NCBI RefSeq assembly: GCF_032854445.1
Contig: NC_088306.1
Span: 22,169,764-22,233,763 of the forward strand
Direction: 5' to 3'
Source of the DNA: Liolophura sinensis
Taxonomy: Eukaryota > Mollusca > Polyplacophora > Chitonida > Chitonidae
Length of the DNA stretch: 64,000 nt
Positions within the stretch are counted from its first letter, which is position 1. Every line of letters starts with the position of its first letter. This document shows, in pieces, positions 34,312 through 43,890 of the stretch. Position numbers and translations under genes: made by a program. The notes below the pieces were generated by a model that was given only the letters and a program-made list of their open reading frames with translations, searched no databases and was not told the DNA's origin.

Positions 34312-36030
34312 CAGGTCTTGTACACCTATATCGTTAAATGCCGGTCAGTGCGTCTCAGTACTATTGGTATATCACTGCATTGTTACATCAGATGATAAGC
34401 CATACATGTGCGACTAGGTAGATGGTAGACTACCTAGTCCGCTCTCACTGCCTGTCGGGCGCTTGTGACAATAAACGGCTGGCGACGCTCGTGTGGCCGT
34501 GTGCGTATTTAACGGAAGTTGGATGACCACATGTCTTTCACCAGTATATTGTGTGCTATCTGCATGTCACATGTGGACAAATCCGTCAGTAATTTGCCAA
34601 GGATTGGTGGCTTATCTCGGGTACTGTGGTTTACTGGGTTCATTAAAGTGACCGTGATCGTGTCCAGTGAAAAAAATTCATGAGTATGGCTTTAAACTAC
34701 TTGCTGACTAACGGTGTCGCAGACTAGCTACACTAAAGGTCTAAATCGAAGGAGAACATAGTGGTACATAGCTTTTGGGCCGCTGTGTTACAGGTGGGAA
34801 GGGATTTTGTGAAGACATCATTTTGCTCCATATATTCACGCCTTTGTGATGCTTACGAGACGCTGCAAATAAACAGTACAGTCCATGGGCCAGACATGCT
34901 ATTGGTACCACCTGAGGTGGTCAAACCTAATTGGTACTAATATGTTTGTAAGATCAGCTTGAAGTAAATTAAGACATGATAGCCTTTCTGCAATGATAGC
35001 TTTATCACACAGTTTGAGAAAATCAAAATCACCTTATACGGCGCAAATTACAATAAGGAAAGAAAACGTCAATATATCGTGGACTCTCAGTTAAATATTC
35101 GGTTGACTTGTACATTTACAATGTAATATTTGCAAGGTTTTCAGTTAGGTTGATAACAGTTTATCAACAGTTTATACGCCCAGCTGTGTACTTCTTTTGT
35201 TGACACCCATTATTACGGCGAGTTAAGGTAGATTAGCTCAGGTAAGTAAACGTGCGTGTCATTTCCTTAGCTGCGATCTACAACTGCAAAGTCAGGGCAA
35301 ACCTTTGATCAAATTTGTTGACTTTCCATCAAAAATACCGGTAATCGAAAGTTCCGCCAAACATTAATACTCTTTGCAGTGTGTTAATGTCTGCTTTGAA
35401 GTTAGACAAAAAAGAGAGGAAAAACACTAAGAAGTGTATGTCAGGCGAAATACGATTTTTTTTTCTTTTCAAATTTTTACAACCGAGTAAATTGCCTTTA
35501 AACACTGAGGGGCATTTCCTGACCATATTGTGACCAGATTTTGACAGATGTTAGACTGTTGAACTAATACATTAAAATGCACAGGCATACTTGTTTAAAG
35601 TCATGCATTAAATGAATGCATTAAATGAATAGACCTTAAAGCAAATTATTTCTTAATGGACATATCATTCCTTGATGAAGACACGGCTATGCAAATGAAG
35701 CAGCCAGGCATAATCCATTGTTTTTGATGATTACTGAATCCTTGATATCGCGAGAAGATTGGGTTCATGGAACATTCTACAACAAGCCGTGGGCATCAGT
35801 CAAAAGGACTTAAACATGAACAAGTTTCAAAAACATGAATGATATTTCAGTAACATTCTCACCATGACAAAGACTTGACTGTATTAAGGATGATTTGTAG
35901 ATTTTCTAGGGATACATCAAATACCCCCAGGACGTTTCAGCAAAAACGTTGTTTAATAGATCCCAAGTTGAAACTGCGCACACAGTAAAGCAGATCGCAC
36001 TCCGCTATTTGTCCGCTTTTTCAAATTCTA
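34312..36030. other. Intergenic stretch with little structure
   Basis: Only a weak SINE-like body near 34540-34720 (ACATGTGGACAAATCCGTCA, TTCATGAGTATGGCTTTAAA). No exon recognised. Confidence 0.4.
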
Positions 36031-36046
36031 GGCCTACCCAGTGCAG

Positions 36047-36130
36047 TTAAGAAAAACCACGCGAGATCTGAGAAGACTGACCCGAACGTTTTCAACGATT
36101 TTTCAACCACTTTACTACGCGAGAGGAAGA
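36047..36130 (+). pseudogene. Relic of a duplicated N-terminal exon of the Gfo/Idh-type gene
   Basis: After a possible acceptor (CAAATTCTAG) the frame reads TTRDLRRLTRTFSTIFQPLY, aligning in register with NTRDLRKHTRMFSNTPRLYQ of the intact gene at about 43607. The DNA word CGAGATCTGAGAA is shared. The stretch runs into a type-3 SINE and no NAD-binding motif follows, so it cannot be functional as seen. Homology is moderate (short alignment). Confidence 0.5.
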
Positions 36131-36131
36131 G

Positions 36132-36490
36132 TGGGTGAGTGTGTGCTTGGGGTTTAACGTCGTGCTTGAAAACTTTTTTCAGCTGTTCTTATGAGGACGA
36201 AGGAGTCCTTCGAGTGCATGTATGTGTAATGTGCCTCCTTGTTGCAGGACGGATTTCCACCGCTCTTTTATCTAGTGCTGCTTCACTGAGACGACTTACC
36301 GAAGGCAAGTAAGCTACCCAACCTAAGCCATTATACTGATACGGATCAACCAGTCGTTGCACTTTCTCTTTACTGCGAAAAAGCTACAACTTCCCTCTTA
36401 TAAGGCCTCAAATATGACCCGACCCAGGACTGACCCTGCATCTACCTCTCCCTCAATCTCTAATTCTAGTCAAAGTGGGTTATAGTGTCT
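36132..36490 (-). repeat. Type-3 SINE, reverse
   Basis: Reads leftward: the end GTTAAACCCCAAGC-type at 36148-36165, body GGACGGATTTCCACCGCTCT and CGAAGGCAAGTAAGC (as on +), and a decayed tRNA head near 36480. The boundary to the head is unclear. Confidence 0.75.
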
Positions 36491-36619
36491 TCACTGCTTT
36501 GTATATACTGGAATATTTGTAACGATGGTTGTCTGTCAGTGAATGTAAAGTAGCATGCTTTAAGCTCATTGTATTCTGCGTGTAGTCGCATTAATATATG
36601 TGGAGAAATAAAGGCCTGC

Positions 36620-36778
36620 TAATATTTATTTATTTAATTCATTGGTGTTTTACGCCGTACTCAAGAATATTTCATTCATGAGGCGACGACGGCCAGCAGT
36701 TATGGTGGGAGGAAAAACGGGCGAAGCCCGGAGTAAACCCAGGACCATCCGCAGGTTGCTGGAAAATAGGCCAGCTAA
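36620..36778 (-). repeat. Type-1 SINE 3' part, reverse
   Basis: TATTTATTTA, GTGTTTTACGCCGTACTCAA, then the reverse body GGTGGGAGGAAAAACGGGCG and CCATCCGCAGGTTGCTGG. Truncated at its 5' end. Confidence 0.85.
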
Positions 36779-36789
36779 TAGGGGAGCGC

Positions 36790-37356
36790 AGTTATTACAT
36801 GTGTCTATATTGGTATGCTTCTATGTTGTTGATGCATCACATAACGTTATTAATCAGAAATTATAGAAAACCATTCAACATCCCAAGAATGATGACATGG
36901 ACAGAATTCTAATATTTATGAAATGAAGGCCTGTCTTTTTTTTAGGTGTTGGAAGAAGACTTTCTAACATTCAGTTAATTTGACAAAGATTTTAAAATTT
37001 CTATTGGATGTAATATAAACAAACCAACACGAAATCATTCTCGCTTAAAATATTTCATCCCTAAACTGAAATAATCAGCTTTGCCTTTGCATTCACGTTT
37101 TCAAGGCAAATTCATATCTGGAGAACTGTGGTCAAAACAGTTTGGGCCCGAATCGCAATTGTACGAGAAAAGGTACGCCCAGTAGTTTTGATTAAGCATA
37201 TTTTTATGTATGAGTTCCAAATTTTTCGTTCCCATGGTAGTGATGCCCAATCCCTATATATGAGGATCAATATGGGCCAAAATCGGGTTTTGCGCTAGAG
37301 CCAGTGTTTCACTGACATAGATATGACATATATGGTTGAATTTAATGTGTTTGTAG
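36790..37356. other. Unique spacer between the duplicated-gene relics
   Basis: I see none of the internal exons of the oxidoreductase here, and no repeat I recognise. Confidence 0.4.
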
Positions 37357-37481
37357 TGAAGGCGTTGCCACATGTCACAAAGTTGAAGTGCATTTTGACC
37401 GGACTGATGGTGGAGGCAGCAGTGGAATCTTACAAACAAAGCCAAGCCATCAACTTCCCGGAATTTCTATTGAATGAATGA
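37357..37481 (+). pseudogene. Duplicated last exon of the Gfo/Idh-type gene, cut by a SINE
   Basis: About 90% identical to the functional last exon at 52478. It keeps an AG acceptor (GTGTTTGTAG) and the same phase, and reads VKALPHVTKLKCILTGLMVE then AAVESYKQSQAINFPEFL without a stop. It then enters a type-2 SINE and stops at LNE. The original end resumes after the SINE at 37802 (GAATTTCTATCGAACAGAGC). About 13 native C-terminal residues are replaced. No matching upstream coding exons except the weak relic near 36.05 kb, so probably a dead partial copy. Confidence 0.8.
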
Positions 37482-37801
37482 ATGAATGCTTGGTGTTTAA
37501 CGTCGTACCTGTACATATATTGTGTTTTTTTGTGGCTTGGGGAGCCCATGCCGCCAAAATGCTGCCGCCATGCATTAAAGTATCATGCCAAAGAAGCCAA
37601 ACATGACACCCCACACAGTCACATTAAACTGACACCGGACCAACCTGTCCTGTTTCCTTGCTCTAACCTCTCAGTGCTGAGCTCCAAGCGAGGCAGCAGC
37701 AAGTACCATTTTTAAAGTCTTCGGTATGACCTCACCCGAGTTTGACCTCGGGTCTTCCGACTTTGAGGCGGGCACTCTAACCATTAGGCCACAAAAGCGT
37801 T
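37471..37801 (-). repeat. Type-2 SINE inserted in the duplicated exon, 10-bp target-site duplication
   Basis: Flanked by GAATTTCTAT at 37461-37470 and 37802-37811. On the reverse strand it has a tRNA-like head (GTGGCCTAATGGTTAGAGTG, box B GAGGTCAAACTCGGG), body GAGAGGTTAGAGCAAGGAAA, and an end of TTAAACACCAAGCATTCATT repeats of ATTC. Confidence 0.92.
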
Positions 37802-37974
37802 GAATTTCTATCGAACAGAGCAGTCTCAAGCTCGGGTTTTCAGGTTACATGAAAAGCAGTTCCAACGACCAATTCTTGAGTATTGAACAAGAATGAAAGG
37901 GACACATATAATTTGACTTTTCGGAATATTCGTCTTGCGATATGGGCGTCTGCTCAACTGTGAAATCAAGACAT

Positions 37975-38052
37975 TATTGCTCCATAATATACTGGCCGAT
38001 AAGTGAAATATTCTTGAGTACAACGTAAAACACCTATCAAATAAAATAAATA
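37975..38052 (+). repeat. Type-1 SINE tail fragment
   Basis: CGATAAGTGAAATATTCTTG, AGTACAACGTAAAACACC and an A-rich AAATAAAATAAAT end. Confidence 0.75.
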
Positions 38053-38247
38053 ACAAAGGCGTGAATCAAGAATGGTCTAGCTTATTAATTGTAAGAAAAG
38101 GTGAATAATGTTTAAATCACTTTCCGTTTAAAGGATGTCTGACTCAGTCAAGGTATATTGATAAAATATACTTGTTTAATCCATACTGTCATAGACGTGT
38201 GATAATATGATATGATGTAGGCCTACGTCTATATGTTGTATTATGGC

Positions 38248-38577
38248 AAGTGAGTGAGTGACTGCTTGGGGTTTAACGTCGTGCTCAACAATTTTTCAGT
38301 CATATGACGACGAAGTAATCCTTAGGGTGTATGTAATGTACCTCCTTGTTGCAGGACGGATTTCCACCGCTCTTTTATCTAGTGCTGCTTCAATGAGACG
38401 GCTTACCGAAGGCAAGTCAGACGCCCCGCCCGAGCCATTATACTGATATGGATCAACCACTGGTTGCACTATCCCTTTCATGCTGAACGCCAAGCGAGGA
38501 AGTTACAGCTGCCTCTTTTAAAGTCTTAGGTGTGACTCGACCCAGGATTGATTCTGGATCTACTGCTCCCGAAGCGG
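38248..38577 (-). repeat. Type-3 SINE, complete, 11-bp target-site duplication
   Basis: Flanked by TGTATTATGGC at 38237-38247 and 38578-38588. On + it starts at the tail side (GGGGTTTAACGTCGTGCTCA), then GGACGGATTTCCACCGCTCT, CCATTATACTGATATGGATC, GCCAAGCGAGGAAGTTACAG and the head. The 62-65 codon ORFs inside are repeat sequence. Confidence 0.9.
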
Positions 38578-38816
38578 TGTATTATGGCGAAGAAATCGTG
38601 ATGCTTAACACTACTGACCTCCAATTTCAAAGTTGGCAATGTTTGTTCACTCTTTCTATGGAAGCCGAACAAGGCTATAACAAAACCACAGCATCAGCTC
38701 AAGTACTGGCTGTTATATTGCCTCCTAACCTCTTCCATCTAGTTTCTACTGGTGTCGGAGGCGGGGGACGGCGATTTGTTGTGAAGTCGCGATGATCGAC
38801 TTATCCGACCTGTATA

Positions 38817-38927
38817 TATAGTTCACAGTTTACGATCTCTGTGTCGGCAACAAACTTTTACCACCTAACTAAATAACTACGTGATAGGGTTTGGTGCCGA
38901 CATAGAGATCATGAACTGTGAACTGGA
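38817..38927. repeat. Hairpin-forming inverted repeat, about 35-nt arms
   Basis: The left arm AGTTCACAGTTTACGATCTC TGTGTCGGC and the right arm GCCGACATAGAGATCATGAA CTGTGAAC are near-complementary with a loop of about 33 nt. No coding potential. Confidence 0.7.
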
Positions 38928-39302
38928 CCATGATCTAGAGTGGGCGTGTCACTTCAGGGACTTCCTCTTCTGACCGGATTGAACCTGTGCGCCACGAAGA
39001 CAGAGTGCGACTGAACTACTTCGTCAAAAGTCGGTGAGACGCACTCGTTGTGAACTTTACCCTTTGGCTTGTTGACGCTTCGTACTTCTACACTGGGTTA
39101 TTTATGCAGCTCACTGATAACTTAAATCTGCCGTAGATTTCTGCTGACAGAATTACCTATATTTATATGTCATAAATTAAAACTTGTCGCATGTATACTA
39201 CCTAATTCACATGTACGTGTACTATGTTGTTCGTTATTTTGTGTTTTTGTATTATTTGTATTTAAGTTTGACTGCTATGGACTCATACTGGAGGCTTAAA
39301 GA

Positions 39303-39842
39303 CTTTAAAATGGTTGCTTCCTGGCTTGAGAGGTTAGAGCAAGGCAATGGGACTGGCTGACCCTCTCTCAGTATAATATGTCCCGGTATACCAGACATGA
39401 CACCTTATACACTTATACATATCTGTTAATTTTCCAGAAAGCCTGTTGTCTGAGTGATGCTTGAATGTAATCTGATATTGCAACATATTATTCTGTTAAA
39501 TATGACAGACATATCTTTCAATTAATTCAACATAAAGATATTCTGTTAGACTAATAGTATACATGTATATACTGTTGTGTTATAACAACAGCTGAAAATA
39601 CATTCTGGCATCATTCACACAACAGCCTTTCTGTCAAAATTAACAGATTAATTGCTTGAGTGTATAGAGTGTCATGTCTGGTGTCTCCGGTATGATATTT
39701 TAGTGGCGGCAGTACTTTGGCGGCATGGACTCGCCTGGGAAGACACAGCATATGTACACACGCCTAATGATTCCTGGTCGTCATATGACCGAAAAATTGT
39801 TAAGTAAGACCTAAAATCCCAAGCATACGCACATACATACAT
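39303..39842 (+). repeat. Type-2 SINE split by a MITE-like element
   Basis: The SINE body TGAGAGGTTAGAGCAAGGCA to TCAGTATAAT lies at about 39327-39380. Its continuation GGTGTCTCCGGTATGATATT to the type-2 end AAAATTGTTAAGTAAGACCT is at about 39676-39835. The palindromic element at 39404-39663 sits between. Confidence 0.8.
39404..39663. mobile_element. MITE-like element, copy 1 (CTGTTAATTTT family)
   Basis: Inverted arms: ATCTGTTAATTTTCCAGAAA with GTTGTCTGAGTGATGC at the left, complementary to GCATCATTCACACAACAGCC and AAAATTAACAGATTAATT at the right. A second copy lies at 56671-56931. No ORF inside, so non-autonomous. Confidence 0.82.
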
Positions 39843-40009
39843 TGGCCTCGGTTTGTGTTACATATGAAAGGTCCGTTTGCAACGATTGCAAACTGTTAAG
39901 CACAAAGCAAGAGCAGAGCTAGATGTATTTAGACGTATAATAGCTGTTTAGATATACATAGTTACCCAACAGCAATTACGTATCTGCTGATATAGTGTTT
40001 GACACAGTT

Positions 40010-40098
40010 TCTTCCCACCATAATGCTGACCGCCCTCGTGTAAGTGCAATAATCGGAGTGCGGTGTAAAACTCCTATTAAATAAATAATAAATAGCAT
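40010..40098 (+). repeat. Type-1 SINE tail fragment
   Basis: TTCTTCCCACCATAATGCTG, CGTGTAAGTGCAATAATC and GGTGTAAAACTCC with an AAATAAATAA end. Confidence 0.75.
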
Positions 40099-41030
40099 GA
40101 AGTCTGGATGAAGATGGATGGCAGAGAAACTACCGATAGTTTTCTATGCATCGGGCATAACACCTGTCATAGACACCTAAAAACACCTCGGAAATTGTAG
40201 ACTCGGGTTCAGTCCGTTAGGTCCAAGAAATTACAACGTTGCCAGTTTTATTTCTTTCATGCACTCACATTTTGCACGATGAGAAAATTTTCCCACATAT
40301 ACTAAACTGCGCTTATGCAGGCTGTGCAGTTTGTATTCATTCCTGGCTTTGTTAGTCATCAGACTATTTGTGGGCAGACTGGTTACGTAATACTCATATT
40401 TTTAATAAAAACAATGATCAGACCAGCTTGGCCCCAAATTGCCAGGCAGAAGATACCCACTAATCAGGAAAAAACAGGTATACTGATCATTAAAGTGTCA
40501 ATTTATAATTGCAATCTGACCTACTAAAGCGTTATTTCTGTGATTTCTTCGATCACTATATTTTCCTCCATCAACAGATCTGACTACCGTCATATTAGTG
40601 GAAAAGCCTGGAGTACGCAGCCACACAAATCAAATAATTAAATTAGACTCTTACACACCAATTAAAATTGGTAGAAGACATGGGATGTCAATTAAAAAGC
40701 CTTTAAAATCTGCTAGTCACACGCACTGCTCATATCGTTGTAAATAAGCTTTTGCTGTCCAGGATATGGTATAAGAATTAATGTACATTCTCATTACAGA
40801 TGTACTGTAGGGAACCAACCAATTTCAGGAGGACCGTAAACAGGTTTGTACTGGTAAATGTAGGTCAATTCACGGTTGTATGTGCAACTGCATTGCCCCG
40901 TCGTTTATTTAGAGCGGTAAGTAAGCTTAGTCAGAGCCAAGAAGTTGATTTCAGCGTTTTTGTTTCACGCTACACTGACGTGAGAAGTAGCAGGGTGAAG
41001 ACCTACAACGTCACGGGTACACGCTGGCAT

Positions 41031-41084
41031 ATGAAGATGGCCCCCTTTCGGCAGATTGTACGTTGGCTAACGGGACATTGCGAG
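41031..41084 (+). CDS. Candidate 5' coding exon of the Gfo/Idh-type oxidoreductase
   Basis: An open frame with two nearby ATGs (41031, and 41037 in the good context AAGATGG) reads MKMAPFRQIVRWLTGHCE and ends in phase 0 at a strong donor (GAGGTAAGT). The acceptor at 43573 is also phase 0 for the oxidoreductase frame. The resulting basic, hydrophobic N-terminus could be a targeting peptide. The open frame extends upstream to about 40800 without a recognisable protein, and an AG (TCATTACAG) lies just before 40800. No transcript evidence, so tentative. Confidence 0.35.
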
Positions 41085-41277
41085 GTAAGTCTGATTTACT
41101 GTATATTCCAAAACAACTGTATGTATAGTTAGAATGATCTATTTTCACAACTTTAATTTGTCTGGGTTCACATAATTATAAGCGTATCCTTATCAATCCA
41201 CATTTTCTAAATAATGTGGAGGCCTACATCTTTTAAGGCATTCAATGTCGTACTGACCCCATGGAAAATGCAAGCTT

Positions 41278-41341
<64 letters not shown>
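41278..41341 (+). repeat. (CT)n microsatellite
   Basis: About 60 bp of uninterrupted CT dinucleotide. Confidence 0.97.
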
Positions 41342-41342
<1 letters not shown>

Positions 41343-41539
41343 CATTTTAGACGTTTAGATGTCTAAATGCGTAGATGTGTAAATATTGATTTCTAACGTG
41401 TACTTTTACCTAAATAATCTAAAGATATAGCAATGCTTATAATTAGTCCGATTGGTTTCTGCAATACCTCAGATTTGTCACCGCATGAGGTTGTTACATA
41501 GTTTTGTGTAATAACCACTTCGAAAGTTCCGTCAAACAC

Positions 41540-42015
41540 CAAGTGCCGTCTATTATGATCTAATAATCGTAACTATACAACACTAACTGCCGTCTATTAT
41601 GATCTAATAATTGTGACTATATAAGACTAAGTGCCTTCTATTATTCTCTAATAATAGTAAATATATAAGACTAAGTGCCGTCTATTATTCTCTAATAATC
41701 GTAACTGTATAAGACTAAGTGACCTCTGTTATGATCTAATGATCGTGACTATAAAAGACTAAGTGCCGTCTGTTATGATCTAATAATCGTAAATGTATAA
41801 GACTAGGTGCCGTCTATTATGATCTAATAATCGTAACTATACAACACTAACTGTCGTCTATTATGATTTAATAATCGTAACTATATAAAACTAAGTGCCG
41901 TCCATTATGATCTAATAATCGTAATTATATAAGACTAAGTGCCGTCTATTATTCTCTAATAATCGTACTATATAAGACTAACTGCCGTCTATTATGATCT
42001 AATAATCATAACTAC
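41540..42015 (+). repeat. 44-bp minisatellite, about 11 copies
   Basis: CCGTCTATTATGATCTAATA-type units start at 41546, 41590, 41634, 41678 and so on at a 44-bp spacing, each carrying AATCGTAACTATATAAGACT. Each unit holds an internal near-palindrome (TATTATGATCTAATAAT). Confidence 0.93.
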
Positions 42016-42837
42016 GTACCTCTCCAATTCAAAAATGCAGGATGTCGCTATCAACATGTTGCATATAACGGTTCTCCCTTAACTATTTCCCCGTACACAG
42101 CATAACGTTCTCTGCACTGCAGAAAGGCATCAGTACTCCTTCAAACGCCTTCATTCTGGATTTCTTATATTCTACATGGACTACCGTAGTACGCCTGTTA
42201 GCGGATATGGACATAGCGTTCAGGGCCTGTGGCGATATGAGTCATAGTTGTATATGACTTCCAAAGCGTGACTGATGCCTGAACCAAAACTCGATCTGGA
42301 GACTATTGACGGGCTGTGGAGTTTTAGTCTCGATGCTGTAGTCAAATACATTACAAATACGAAATTTGATTCGGAGATCATTCCTACAATATCGACTCTC
42401 TTCCATGCATCATTTAAAACTGACTACCGGGTTTATTTACTGTGTATATATTTACTCATTACATATTCATTTGGGAATATAGTGTGTTTTCCGTGGTTTT
42501 AGAAATGGGTCTTTATCTACATAAAATGTCCTTTAATGGTCGACGCTAGCGAGAGCTACAATATAATTAAATGCGTACGGCATAAATAGTAAAACCAGAG
42601 CAGCGACGACATGTGATAGCTGGCAAATGGTCACACGAAACCCGTGAGATACGGCCTCTTGCCAATTACATCAGCCTCGGTTCTGTTGTAACTGTTCATG
42701 TAAATGCATAAATAGTAGCAATTTACACACCCCATAGCACCATGGCTTGAGCAGAATTGGGTAAAAAATGAAGTGATGTTAATTGCAATTTATTAGACGT
42801 CACTGGTCTAGAATTACTCAATACTCTGTGTTGTAAT

Positions 42838-42912
42838 CACATTTAAAACAGAATCACATTTAAAACAGAATCACATTTAAAAATGCAAAGGGATTCCATT
42901 GTTTTAATGTGA
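42838..42912. repeat. Short tandem repeat plus inverted copy
   Basis: AATCACATTTAAAACAG occurs three times in a row and its complement (GTTTTAATGTGATTT) follows at 42900-42914, giving a potential stem. Confidence 0.75.
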
Positions 42913-43198
42913 TTTAATAAGACTGTCGGACTTCACGGTAAGATACACACAGTACTACACAATTTTAACCCTTGTGGTTCTGTACAGCAGCTGCAGTTTT
43001 ACGATCAACTTGAACGAAACTTAATGAATCAATTTTCTTGGCCTGGTGCATCACCCCGGCTTTCCTCCTATATATCAGCTTCTCAAATGGAGCCACAAAA
43101 GAGACAACGTCATTGTGATAAAATGTTATAAGATGGCTTACAGTTGTATTGATGAAAGCAGGTCCGCGCAAGGCCACCGCTGGTGTGCCCACGCGTGT

Positions 43199-43520
43199 TC
43201 CACAGGCTCCAAGGTCAAGCTTGTCTAGTGGTGGCAATGATGCAAAGCGAGCTTTGAGAGCGGCACATGCGCTGTAAGGAGTATGGGGGCTAAGCCTAAA
43301 CAATCCTATGTGCACCCCACAGGCTCCAAAGTTCAAGCTTGTCTAGTGGTGGCAGTGATGTAAAGCGAGCATTGAGATCTGCACAGGTGGTGTAAGGAGT
43401 ATGGGGGCTAAGCCTAAACAATCTTATGTGCATTCCACAGGCTCCAAAGTTCAAGCTAGTCTAGTGGTGGCAATGATGTAAAGCGAGCTTTGAGAGCAGC
43501 ACATGCGCTGTAAGGAGTAG
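43199..43520 (+). repeat. 117/118-bp tandem repeat, about 2.8 copies
   Basis: CACAGGCTCC starts at 43201, 43318 and 43436. Units share AGCGAGCTTTGAGAGC, GTAAGGAGTATGGGGGCTAA and GCCTAAACAATC. The array ends about 50 bp before the acceptor of the first conserved oxidoreductase exon. ORFs of 60-123 codons here are repeat artefacts. Confidence 0.92.
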
Positions 43521-43573
43521 GACCAGATGAACCGATTTTTTTTTATATTTTAACGTCATGCTCTCTCTTCCAG

Positions 43574-43890
43574 AGTTTCGGCCGACCATGTAAAGCGGGA
43601 AATACACGAGATCTGAGAAAACATACACGGATGTTTTCAAACACTCCCCGCCTGTACCAGAAGTTTGGCCAGACATCGTCAAAATCTCGCCAACATTCGG
43701 TTGGTGTGATCGGCGCAGGCAGAATTGCTTCAAGTGTCCACATACCGAATATTCTAAACAATCACCGGCTACAGCTGCGCTGGATTGTGGAGAACAACCC
43801 GGAAGCGATAAAGCCTTTACAGGACAAGTTGTACCTCGATATCCCATTCTATACCTCAGATCATACAAAATCTCTCCTGGATGACCCAAG
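43574..43890 (+). CDS. Oxidoreductase exon: N-terminus and NAD-binding loop
   Basis: Acceptor CTCTCTCTTCCAG, donor AAGGTATAC, ends in phase 2. It encodes SFGRPCKAGNTRDLRKHTR before MFSNTPRLYQKFGQTSSKSR, then QHSVGVIGAGRIASSVHIPN and on to SLLDDP. If transcription starts within this region the 43631 ATG is the start. If an upstream exon exists the 19 codons before it are coding too. Confidence 0.85.

Noticed and set aside
38532-38795. 87-codon ORF beside the type-3 SINE
   Set aside because: It starts inside the SINE and no domain or splice pattern supports it.
42275-42502. 75-codon + ORF (MPEPKLDLETIDGLWSFSLD...)
   Set aside because: The start looks protein-like but the second half is a chance hydrophobic run; no family recognised and no splice sites in phase with the neighbouring gene.
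42965-43336. 123-codon reverse ORF
   Set aside because: It covers the 118-bp tandem repeat and repeats its own sequence (HxGLFRLSPHTPYSACAALK type), so it is a repeat artefact.
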